Source of the DNA: Thiocapsa sp. UBA6158
GTDB taxonomy: Bacteria; Pseudomonadota; Gammaproteobacteria; Chromatiales; Chromatiaceae
Reading direction: 5' to 3'
NCBI RefSeq assembly: GCF_002423035.1
Contig: NZ_DIUM01000028.1
Location: 15,037 to 48,952, forward strand
DNA length: 33,916 nucleotides
The notes below the pieces were generated by a model, which saw only the letters and a list, made by a program, of their open reading frames with translations, had not been told where the DNA came from and searched no databases. Positions 23,746 through 30,962 of the stretch are shown piece after piece. Position 1 is the stretch's first letter. Each line of letters begins with the position of its first letter. The position numbers and the translations under genes are program-made.

Positions 23746-24585
23746 ATGCAGGCGGTCCATCGCCTGCTGCGCGAACGGCTCGACAAGGTGCCACGATCGG
23801 GCGTCTGGGAGGAGGTCCGCCGGACCTTCGAGATCGGAGAGCCGAGAGGCCGGACCCTGCATTTCAGTGCCGAGCAGCGCCAACTCCTGCGCGAGCAGTG
23901 CCGCTTGGCCTGGGGCTTCGATCCACTGGACGGGGTTCCGCAAGGGAATCGACGCGAGGTCGCGGCCAGCGCCATCAACGAGAAGATCGCCCGCGACCGC
24001 CCCGACGACCGCCATGTCTTGGTCAAGGGCCGACTGCCCGAACCCCTGCCATCGCTCGCATTCGAACTGAGCCTACGTGTGCCGCTCTCCGGCTTGAATG
24101 CGGACGCCATCGGTCAGGTCCTGGTCATCGAGAACCTCGACAGCTTCGATGACTGGTACGCCTTCCGCACGCCCGCCGAGCTGGCGGATGCGCTCGTGCT
24201 CTATCGCGGCCACGGTGGATTGGCCCGAGGCACCCGCAACCTCCTGGCCGTGCTGCCCGAGAACATCCCCGTTACGGTCTTTCCCGATTGGGATCCGGCC
24301 GGTCTGCTCATCGCCCGGACCCTGCCCCGCGCCGATGCCCTGCTGGTACCTGTTTTGAACGAGACCTTGCTGGCCAAAGGCAGCCCCGAGCATTTCGCCG
24401 GGCAGCATCGCGAGGCCCGTCATCTGGACAGCGCCGAGCTGGGTGGTTGGCAAGCCGTCTGGGACGCGATGAAGGCGGCGCGAATCAGCCTCAAGCAGCA
24501 GCATATGCTGGCGCTCGGAGCTGCGTTGCGGAGGGTTTCCCTTGGCGACCGTGCAAAGACCTTACAGAGGCGCGAACGCCGCTAG
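23746..24585 (+). CDS. TOPRIM-domain protein, JetD/MksG-like nuclease subunit
   Basis: A 279-residue protein with the two TOPRIM signatures: the Glu motif VLVIENLDSF (Glu129) and the DxD motif VTVFPDWDPAGLLIA (Asp181, Asp183). In Wadjet JetD and MksG the same domain cleaves circular DNA held by the SMC complex; a comparable role is inferred. Canonical JetD is about 390 residues with an extra N-terminal domain. Here only about 120 residues precede the TOPRIM Glu, starting with helical sequence and a likely winged-helix part (LHFSAEQRQLLREQ), so the N-terminal module differs or is shortened. ATG 23746, eleven bases after the kleisin stop, has CAGG six bases upstream; TTG 23722 is an alternative giving a short overlap. 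A hairpin follows the stop by two bases. Confidence 0.8.
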   Translation: MQAVHRLLRERLDKVPRSGVWEEVRRTFEIGEPRGRTLHFSAEQRQLLREQCRLAWGFDPLDGVPQGNRREVAASAINEKIARDRPDDRHVLVKGRLPEPLPSLAFELSLRVPLSGLNADAIGQVLVIENLDSFDDWYAFRTPAELADALVLYRGHGGLARGTRNLLAVLPENIPVTVFPDWDPAGLLIARTLPRADALLVPVLNETLLAKGSPEHFAGQHREARHLDSAELGGWQAVWDAMKAARISLKQQHMLALGAALRRVSLGDRAKTLQRRERR

Positions 24586-24587
24586 GC

Positions 24588-24621
24588 GTAGGTTGGGCAC
24601 GCTACGCTTCGCCCAACCTAC
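24588..24621. terminator. Perfect hairpin at the end of the SMC operon
   Basis: GTAGGTTGGGC (24588-24598) and GCCCAACCTAC (24611-24621) form a perfect 11-bp stem around a 12-base loop containing GCTACGC, starting two bases after the TOPRIM gene stop. It is the kind of GTAGGTTGGGC/GCCCAAC intergenic hairpin found scattered in many bacterial genomes. It lies between two convergent genes and may stop transcription from both sides. Confidence 0.6.
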
Positions 24622-24647
24622 CGTTCATGTCGATTTTGAATCGTTGC

Positions 24648-25220
24648 TTAGGCGGTCATGGCCAGGGGAGGACTGTCGAGTGCATTGACGAGATGCGGGA
24701 TTTGCGACAGAGCCGGCGCGCCGTCCATGAGCAGGGCGATGGGCATGACCTCGAAGATCTCCTCGGGCGGTGCACCGAAATCGAGCGCGGCGCGCGCGTG
24801 CAAATGGATATGGTCGCGACGTTGCTCCACCAGTGCGATGCCCAACGCGATCAGCTCGCGGACATGATGCTTGATCGGTCCGCGCCCGAGGACGTATTCG
24901 CGCCAGGAATCCTCCCAGGAGTCCCACATCTCGCCGCCTTCGCGCGGGCTGGCCTTGAGAAAGAGCGCGATCTTGCGGACCTGCGTGAGCTCGCCGGGCA
25001 TGACGTGCAGGCGGATGGCCTCCTTGGTGTGGATGTCGATGCAGCGTCTGCACTGCTTCGTCAGGGCCATGCCCAAGGTGATCAGCTCTTTGTTTTTACG
25101 ATCGATGATGCCCTTGCGGGTACTGACCTGAGACATCTCGCTGATGATCTCGAGAAATTCCTCGAGACCGTACTCGCGTGCACGGGTCAGGGACTGCTTG
25201 AAGGTGTCGATACTGCTCAT
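24648..25220 (-). CDS. Tandem AhpD/carboxymuconolactone-decarboxylase-like protein
   Basis: A 190-residue protein made of two CMD-like halves, aligning KELITLGMALTKQCRRCIDIH in the first half with RELIALGIALVEQRRDHIHLH in the second. The first half keeps the peroxiredoxin-type CxxCxxxH active site (Cys57, Cys60, His64); in the second the cysteine positions are Arg134 and His137 while His141 is kept. A thiol-dependent peroxidase or disulfide reductase role is the family expectation; the substrate is unknown. The gene stands alone and is divergent from the metal-efflux genes. No strong ribosome-binding site precedes the ATG at 25220. Confidence 0.87.
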   Translation of the reverse strand: MSSIDTFKQSLTRAREYGLEEFLEIISEMSQVSTRKGIIDRKNKELITLGMALTKQCRRCIDIHTKEAIRLHVMPGELTQVRKIALFLKASPREGGEMWDSWEDSWREYVLGRGPIKHHVRELIALGIALVEQRRDHIHLHARAALDFGAPPEEIFEVMPIALLMDGAPALSQIPHLVNALDSPPLAMTA

Positions 25221-25534
25221 ATGCGTTGCTGCCGATGGGTGCGTGAAAAGGCATTGGGACCATGAGGTCCATCAGAGAATTAGCAACTATTGTACCGCAA
25301 ATGGTGCGGTGCAGCAGGCATCGGTTTGTCGGTAGGTGCGTTTTATCCGAGCCGATCGACTCGGGTGATCGTCGCGAAGCGGCAACACCCCGGGATCGAC
25401 GACTTGCAGTCGTCTTCTTCGGCCGATCTGATGGCCTTCGGGGTCGCGCTTGACTCGGCGAGGCTAAAAGAGCGACCGATGAGCGAGGCCGGTGACCGCT
25501 TGCGCGATTGCCGTGCCGAGCCCATATTCTCTCG
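25221..25534. other. Divergent promoter region between CMD-like and exported-protein genes
   Basis: These 314 bases contain no supported gene. They must carry the promoters for both flanking genes. The only clear structure is the inverted repeat at 25294-25310. Confidence 0.5.
25294..25310. promoter_or_regulatory. Candidate operator (inverted repeat)
   Basis: ACCGCA (25294-25299) and TGCGGT (25305-25310) are perfect inverted arms around AATGG, 74 bases upstream of the CMD-like gene start. Position and symmetry suit a dimeric regulator. No cognate regulator is visible here. Confidence 0.3.
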
Positions 25535-25903
25535 ATGCGTCGCGCTCATCCCGCCACCGCCGTCGTTGTCCTGCTTTGCCTCTTGGCATTTCAAGCGCAG
25601 TCATGGGCGCGTGTCGCGCTGCCCTGCGAGCATGCGGCTGCTCTCGGCGATGGTTGCCCCATGCATGGCTCGTCCCTGACTGATCGTGATCCACGCGCGC
25701 TGCCGGGGGATGGAGACGATGCTCCCTTCGACTGCGCGAAGTGCACCTTGGCCTATGCCCTCGGCGCCCTACAGGTCGCGCCCTCGTCTGATCCTACATG
25801 TCCGGCCCCGTCCCTGTTCCTGCCTGAATCAGGATCGGACGATCATCTCTACCGGTTCTTCCCCGAAGGGCGCATTCGTCCGCCCCGACCTCGCCTCGCC
25901 TGA
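25535..25903 (+). CDS. Small exported Cys-containing protein upstream of cusBA
   Basis: A 122-residue hypothetical protein. ATG 25535 gives a signal-peptide-like start (MRRAHPATAVVVLLCLLAF, ending near QSWA). The mature part has spaced Cys/His/Met residues: LPCEHAA, GDGCPMHG, FDCAKC. It ends with an Arg/Pro-rich tail. Small proteins of this kind often precede RND copper-efflux genes and may bind metal in the periplasm; that role is inferred from position and residue content only. A start at 25508 would put nine residues ahead of the signal peptide and is less likely. cusB follows after 113 bp. Confidence 0.65.
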   Translation: MRRAHPATAVVVLLCLLAFQAQSWARVALPCEHAAALGDGCPMHGSSLTDRDPRALPGDGDDAPFDCAKCTLAYALGALQVAPSSDPTCPAPSLFLPESGSDDHLYRFFPEGRIRPPRPRLA

Positions 25904-26016
25904 CCTACGACCGACCCGGAGCCGCCCCCTACGTCGATCGCATCCTCTTGGGGCCTTCGTTCGTTCCATCCCCGTTCCGGGCGGCATCTGTCATTCAGAC
26001 GTCGGAGGCGACGCGC

Positions 26017-27369
26017 ATGTTGAGTTTCGAACAAACACAAGGGCCAGGTCGTATGCGGCAGCCCTGGATCCGGTTGAGCGCCGTGCTGATCATCGCCGGT
26101 CTTTTGGTCGGGTGCGGTGCGGCCGAGCCACCGGCCCCGGCCGCCGGCGAAACCGACGGCGAACGCCTCGCCGGTGCCCCCGGCGAGTCGGCCATGGAGC
26201 ACGCGCTCAAGCATCTGGACCCCAAGTACGTGTGCCCGATGCATCCGCAGATCGTGCGCGACGAGCCCGGGACCTGCCCGATCTGCGGCATGGATCTGGT
26301 GAAGAAGCTGATGGATCCGGTGGTCGGCAAGTACCCGGAGGTCACGCTGCGTCCCGCGGTGATGCAGCACCTGGGCGTGCGCATCGGAACGGTGGAGCGC
26401 GGGACACTCTGGAAATACATCCGCACGGTCGGTCGGGTGGAGTTCGACGAGACGCGTCTGGCGCACATCCATCCGCGTGCCGAGGGTTGGATCGAGGACC
26501 TGAAGCTGCGCGCCGAGGGCGAGCGGGTCACCAAGGGTCAGGACCTGGCCGAGATCTACGCGCCGGCGATGCTTTCGGCACAGGTGGATTTCCTCCAGGC
26601 CCTGGAGCCGCAGCCGCGTGGCGTGTCTCAGGTCAGAGCCGATAAGGCCCGCAATCTGCTGCGTGTGCTGGACATCCCGGAGGATGTGATCCGGGACATC
26701 CAGCAGCAACGCGAGCCACGCAACAGGTTGCCGATCCGTGCCCCGATCGACGGCATCGTCACCGGGTTGATGGCGCGCCAAGGGATGTATGTCACGCCCG
26801 AAACCGAGATGTTCACCATCGCCGATCTCAGTCGGGTCTGGGTCATCGTCGATGTCTTCGAGGCCCAGATCGACTGGCTTGCCCCCGGCTTGCCCGCGGA
26901 GATTCGGGTTCCGGCACGCCCGGGAAAGGTCTGGAAGGGGCGGGTCGACTATCTCTACCCCGAGCTCGATCCGAAAACACGGACGCTGCGCGTGCGGTTG
27001 GTCTTCGACAATTCCGATCGGGCGCTCAAGCCCAACATGTTCGCCGACGTGATCATCTTCGGCGGACCCAAGCACGACGTCCTCAAGATTCCGGCCGAGG
27101 CCATGATCGTCACCGGTGAGCGCGCGACCGTGGTCAAGGTGGTGGAGGAGGGGCGTTTTCAGCCGGTCGACGTCGTCGCCGGAATGGAGCGTGCCGGCGA
27201 GGCGGAGATCCTTTCGGGACTCGAGGAGGGCGATCGAATCGTCCTCTCGGGGCAGTTCCTCATCGATTCCGAATCCAGCCTACAGGCCAGCTTCATGCGT
27301 TTCCCCGCCGTAGACGCCTCGGGGGCCGAGACCTCCGAGACGCCGGGAGATGCCCATGCGCACGACTAG
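26017..27369 (+). CDS. cusB: CusB-like RND efflux periplasmic adaptor (lipoprotein)
   Basis: Membrane-fusion subunit that joins the CusA pump to an outer-membrane channel and hands over Cu(I)/Ag(I). The 450-residue protein has a lipoprotein signal with lipobox LVGC (Cys33). A heavy-metal-binding domain follows (about 71-94; YVCPMHPQIV and TCPICGMDL), then HlyD-type domains: RVEFDETRLAHIHPRAEGWI, the RLPIRAPIDGIVTGLMARQG lipoyl part, and the beta-barrel and membrane-proximal parts. ATG 26017 has a strong GGAGG eight bases upstream; ATG 26053 would give a shorter, more typical signal peptide. cusA follows after 51 bp. A cusC gene is not found in the window. Confidence 0.92.
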   Translation: MLSFEQTQGPGRMRQPWIRLSAVLIIAGLLVGCGAAEPPAPAAGETDGERLAGAPGESAMEHALKHLDPKYVCPMHPQIVRDEPGTCPICGMDLVKKLMDPVVGKYPEVTLRPAVMQHLGVRIGTVERGTLWKYIRTVGRVEFDETRLAHIHPRAEGWIEDLKLRAEGERVTKGQDLAEIYAPAMLSAQVDFLQALEPQPRGVSQVRADKARNLLRVLDIPEDVIRDIQQQREPRNRLPIRAPIDGIVTGLMARQGMYVTPETEMFTIADLSRVWVIVDVFEAQIDWLAPGLPAEIRVPARPGKVWKGRVDYLYPELDPKTRTLRVRLVFDNSDRALKPNMFADVIIFGGPKHDVLKIPAEAMIVTGERATVVKVVEEGRFQPVDVVAGMERAGEAEILSGLEEGDRIVLSGQFLIDSESSLQASFMRFPAVDASGAETSETPGDAHAHD

Positions 27370-27420
27370 CCTGCGTCTGCGTTCCGATCGCCGTCCGAGG
27401 GCCGCCGCGAGGATGTCGCA

Positions 27421-30400
27421 ATGAAACAGGTCATCCTCTGGTCGCTGCGCAATCGTCTCCTGGTGCTGCTCTCGGCGGTGCTCCTGACGGCATGGGGCAT
27501 CGCGGCCCTGAAACAGACCCCGTTGGACGCCATCCCGGACCTCTCGGATGTGCAGGTGATCGTGCGCACGACCTTCGCGGGGCAATCGCCTCAGGTGGTC
27601 GAGGAGCAGGTCACCTATCCCATCACGACGACCATGCTCGCCGTGCCCGGGGCTCGCACGGTGCGCGGTTACAGCTTCTTCGGGGATAGCTTCGTCTATA
27701 TCCTCTTCGAGGACGGTACCGACCTCTATTGGGCGCGCTCGCGTGTCCTGGAATATCTCAATCAGGCGGCGGCCTTGCTGCCGGAGGGTGTGCAGCCGAG
27801 GCTCGGACCGGACGCGACCGGCGTGGGCTGGGTCTTCAGCTACGCGCTGGTGGATCGCAGCGGTCGCCACGACCTCTCTCAACTGCGCAGCCTGCAGGAC
27901 TGGTTCCTCAAGTTCGAGCTGCAGAGCGTGCCTGGCGTGGCCGAGGTCGCGACCGTCGGCGGCATGGTGCGCGAGTATCAGATCGTGGTGGATCCGGAGA
28001 AGCTGCGTGCCTTCGGGATTCCGCTCTCGCGTGTCTCCGATGCCGTGCGCGATGCCAATCAGGAGGCCGGCGGCTCGGTGATCGAGCGCGGCGAGGCGGA
28101 GTACATGATCCGCACCCGCGGCTATCTCACGGGTGTGGAGGACATCGAGACCATTCCGGTCGAGGTGACCGAGGCGGGAACCCCGGTGCTGCTGCGCGAC
28201 CTGGCGCGGGTGCAGATCGGGCCCGAGATGCGCCGGGCGGTTGCGGATCTGGACGGTGAGGGCGAGATCACCGGCGGCATCATCGTGATGCGTTACGGCG
28301 AGAATGCGCTCGCCACCATCGCCGCGGTCAAGTCGAAGCTCGACGACCTTCGGGCCGGGCTGCCCGAGGGCGTGGAGATCCTCGTGACCTACGATCGTTC
28401 CGAGCTGATCCTCGCCGCGGTGGACAACCTCAGGATCAAGTTGATCGAGGAGCTCATCGTCGTCGCCCTGGTGTGTCTGGTCTTTCTGTTCCACCTGCGC
28501 TCGGCCTTCGTGGCGATCGTCTCGCTGCCCTTGGGCATTCTCATCGCCTTCATCATCATGAATGCGCAAGGCATCAACGCCAACATCATGTCGCTCGGCG
28601 GTATCGCCATCGCGATCGGGACCATGGTGGATGCGGCCATCGTCATGATCGAAAACGCACACAAGCACCTGGAGCGGGCCGGGCCGAATCTGACCCGGGA
28701 GCGGCATTGGCAGGTGATCGGCGAGGCCGCGATCGAGGTGGGTCCGGCGCTCTTCTTCTCGCTCCTGATCGTGACCGTGAGCTTTCTGCCGGTCTTCGCG
28801 CTCGAGTCTCAGGAAGGCCGTCTCTTCTCGCCGCTGGCCTTCACCAAGACCTATGCCATGGCCGCCGCCGCGGGGCTTGCCGTGACCTTGGTCCCGGTGC
28901 TCATGGGGTATCTGATCCGCGGACACATCCCGCGCGAGGATGCCAATCCGCTGAACCGGGTTTTGATCCGGGTCTACCGGCCGTTGCTGAACGGCGTGCT
29001 GCGCCGTCCTTCTCTCGTCGTCGGCCTGTCTGTTCTGATCCTTTTCAGCACACTGATCCCGCTGGCCGGCGTGGGCGGTCTGCTGGCGCCGTTGAAATGG
29101 CCGTTTCAGGCGGTCGGTCTCGTCGCCGAGAAGGGACCTCACCGGGACGCCGAGGCCCGCATCGAGGTCTGGCAAGAAGACCTTGCGAGTGCCTGGCAAG
29201 CGACCTTCCGCGGCGTGCCGGTCCTGGGAAACTGGCATCTGGGGCTCGGATCGGAGTTCATGCCCGAGCTCGACGAGGGCGATCTGATGTACATGCCGAC
29301 GACCCTGCCGGGGATCTCGATCGGCAAGGCGGGCGAGTTGCTGCGGCAGACCGATCGTCTGATCGCGAGTCTTCCGGAGGTCGAGCGGGTCTTCGGGAAG
29401 GTCGGGCGAGCCGAGACCGCGACCGATCCGGCCCCGTTGACCATGATCGAGACCCTGATCCAGTTCAAGCCGCGCGAGGAGTGGCGCGCGGGGATGACCC
29501 TGGATGGACTGATCGCCGAGCTGGATGCGCTGGTCGACATCCCCGGCCTCGCCAATGCCTGGGTGATGCCCATCAAGACACGGATCGACATGTTGGCCAC
29601 CGGTATCAAGACCCCGCTCGGGGTGAAGATCTCGGGTCCTGATCTGGCCGAGATCGAGCGCATCGGCGGCGAGGTCGAGCGGGCCTTGATGCAGATCGAG
29701 GGGACCGCCTCGGCCTATTCGGAGCGCGCCGCCCAAGGACGCTACATCGAGATCCGACCGGATCGGGTAGCGGCCGCGCGCGTCGGTCTGAACATCGGCG
29801 ACATCAATCGGATCGTCGCGGCCGGTTTGGGCGGCGTCACCGTGACCCGGACGGTGGAGGGGCTGGAGCGCTATCCGGTGAGCGTGCGTTTCCCGCGCGA
29901 GCAGCGCGACGATCTGCAGAAGCTGCGCGAGCTGCCCATCGTCACCCCGACCGGTGCTCAGATTCCGCTCGGGCAGATCGCCGAGGTGGTGGTCGTGGAC
30001 GGGGCGGACATGCTGCGCAGCGAGAATGCGCGTCTCAACGGCTGGGTCTTCGTGGATATCCGCGGGCGCGATCTCGGGCGCTATATCGCCGATGCACAAG
30101 CAACGGTGCGTGATCGGGTCGCGCTGCCGCCCGGTTACTCGATCGCCTGGTCCGGGCAGTACGAGTACATGCTGCGCGCCCAAGCCAAGCTCATGCAGGT
30201 GGTGCCGGTCGCCCTGGCGCTCATCTTCCTGCTGCTGTATCTCACCTTCCGCTCGACCGCCGAGGCCCTGTTGGTGATGCTCTCGCTGCCCTTTGCGCTG
30301 GTCGGCGGCTTCTGGCTCATCTATCTGCTGGGCTACAACCTGTCGGTGGCGGTTGCCGTCGGGTTCATCGCGCTGGCCGGGGTCGCCGCCGAGTTCGGCG

Positions 30401-30711
30401 TCATCATGCTGGTGTATCTCGACAATGCGGTGAAACAGCGGCGCGAAGAGGGTCGGCTCCGGGACGAGGCCGACCTGCTCGGCGCGATCATCGAAGGCGC
30501 GGTCATGCGGATTCGACCCAAGGCGATGACCGTCGCCACCATCTTTGCCGGTCTGCTGCCGATCATCCTGGGCGCCGGCGTGGGCTCGGAGGTGATGCGA
30601 CGCATCGCGGCACCCATGGTCGGCGGCATGATCACGGCACCCTTGCTGAGTCTCTTCGTCATCCCGGCCCTCTTTTTCATCCGACACCGACGGGCGTTTC
30701 GCTCCACATAA
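27421..30711 (+). CDS. cusA: CusA-like heavy-metal RND efflux transporter
   Basis: Inner-membrane, proton-driven trimeric pump exporting Cu(I)/Ag(I). The 1096 residues have the RND layout: TM1 (LLVLLSAVLLTAWGI), periplasmic domain, TM2-6, second periplasmic domain and TM7-12. The HME signature GTMVDAAIVMIEN includes proton-relay Asp404. Three methionines match the E. coli CusA stepping residues: Met625 (LMYMPTTLPG), Met675 (APLTMIE) and Met724 (RIDMLATG), arguing for Cu/Ag rather than Zn/Co/Cd. It is about 50 residues longer than E. coli CusA because of a segment before GSEFMPELDEG (about 555-605). ATG 27421 has GAGGA seven bases upstream. Its TAA stop is the first three bases of a composite repeat. 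Confidence 0.95.
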   Translation: MKQVILWSLRNRLLVLLSAVLLTAWGIAALKQTPLDAIPDLSDVQVIVRTTFAGQSPQVVEEQVTYPITTTMLAVPGARTVRGYSFFGDSFVYILFEDGTDLYWARSRVLEYLNQAAALLPEGVQPRLGPDATGVGWVFSYALVDRSGRHDLSQLRSLQDWFLKFELQSVPGVAEVATVGGMVREYQIVVDPEKLRAFGIPLSRVSDAVRDANQEAGGSVIERGEAEYMIRTRGYLTGVEDIETIPVEVTEAGTPVLLRDLARVQIGPEMRRAVADLDGEGEITGGIIVMRYGENALATIAAVKSKLDDLRAGLPEGVEILVTYDRSELILAAVDNLRIKLIEELIVVALVCLVFLFHLRSAFVAIVSLPLGILIAFIIMNAQGINANIMSLGGIAIAIGTMVDAAIVMIENAHKHLERAGPNLTRERHWQVIGEAAIEVGPALFFSLLIVTVSFLPVFALESQEGRLFSPLAFTKTYAMAAAAGLAVTLVPVLMGYLIRGHIPREDANPLNRVLIRVYRPLLNGVLRRPSLVVGLSVLILFSTLIPLAGVGGLLAPLKWPFQAVGLVAEKGPHRDAEARIEVWQEDLASAWQATFRGVPVLGNWHLGLGSEFMPELDEGDLMYMPTTLPGISIGKAGELLRQTDRLIASLPEVERVFGKVGRAETATDPAPLTMIETLIQFKPREEWRAGMTLDGLIAELDALVDIPGLANAWVMPIKTRIDMLATGIKTPLGVKISGPDLAEIERIGGEVERALMQIEGTASAYSERAAQGRYIEIRPDRVAAARVGLNIGDINRIVAAGLGGVTVTRTVEGLERYPVSVRFPREQRDDLQKLRELPIVTPTGAQIPLGQIAEVVVVDGADMLRSENARLNGWVFVDIRGRDLGRYIADAQATVRDRVALPPGYSIAWSGQYEYMLRAQAKLMQVVPVALALIFLLLYLTFRSTAEALLVMLSLPFALVGGFWLIYLLGYNLSVAVAVGFIALAGVAAEFGVIMLVYLDNAVKQRREEGRLRDEADLLGAIIEGAVMRIRPKAMTVATIFAGLLPIILGAGVGSEVMRRIAAPMVGGMITAPLLSLFVIPALFFIRHRRAFRST

Positions 30712-30902
30712 ACCGCGTCCAGAGCGAGATGCTCACTTTCGGGGAAGCTCGACGTTTGATGCATCCATGACCCTTAGCGGGGGCGCGGTTTAAGATTTTT
30801 ATATTTTTTAATAGTTTAAACCGCGCCGACTCCAGCGGTCGTCAAGTCTGCCGAGGCCGATCCCATCCAAAAACATCGCTAACCGCGCTGGGCGCGGTTT
30901 AA
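30709..30902 (+). repeat. Composite palindromic repeat, full copy, forward
   Basis: Module A runs 30709-30793 (TAAACCGCGTCCAGAGCG to GGGGGCGCGGTTTAA), the AT-rich spacer 30794-30816 (includes TTTTTATATTTTTTAA), and module B 30817-30902 (TAAACCGCGCCGACTCC to TGGGCGCGGTTTAA). This is the best-preserved copy. Its first three bases are the cusA stop codon, and its last base adjoins the candidate LexA operator. The flanking TA at each end would fit insertion at TA dinucleotides, as for IS630/mariner-type MITEs, but cannot be separated from the repeat's own ends. Confidence 0.88.
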
Positions 30903-30916
30903 CATACAAATGTATG
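30903..30916. promoter_or_regulatory. Candidate LexA operator
   Basis: CATACA-AA-TGTATG is a perfect 14-bp palindrome 46 bases before the lexA start. It is followed by a -10-like TATAAA (30918-30923), so it would cover the promoter core. It differs from the E. coli box (CTGT-N8-ACAG); LexA proteins next to imuA/imuB in other groups also recognise non-E. coli motifs. Autoregulation is inferred. Confidence 0.55.
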
Positions 30917-30962
30917 CTATAAAGCGTTCACGGGATTCCCCGGATGATCGAGGGTCGAGGTG

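Noticed and set aside
27280..30687. An 1135-codon open frame on the minus strand opposite cusA
   Set aside because: Its translation is rich in His, Arg, Asp and Gln with no domain, and it is the mirror of a clear RND pump. High GC and codon bias keep the opposite frame free of stops.
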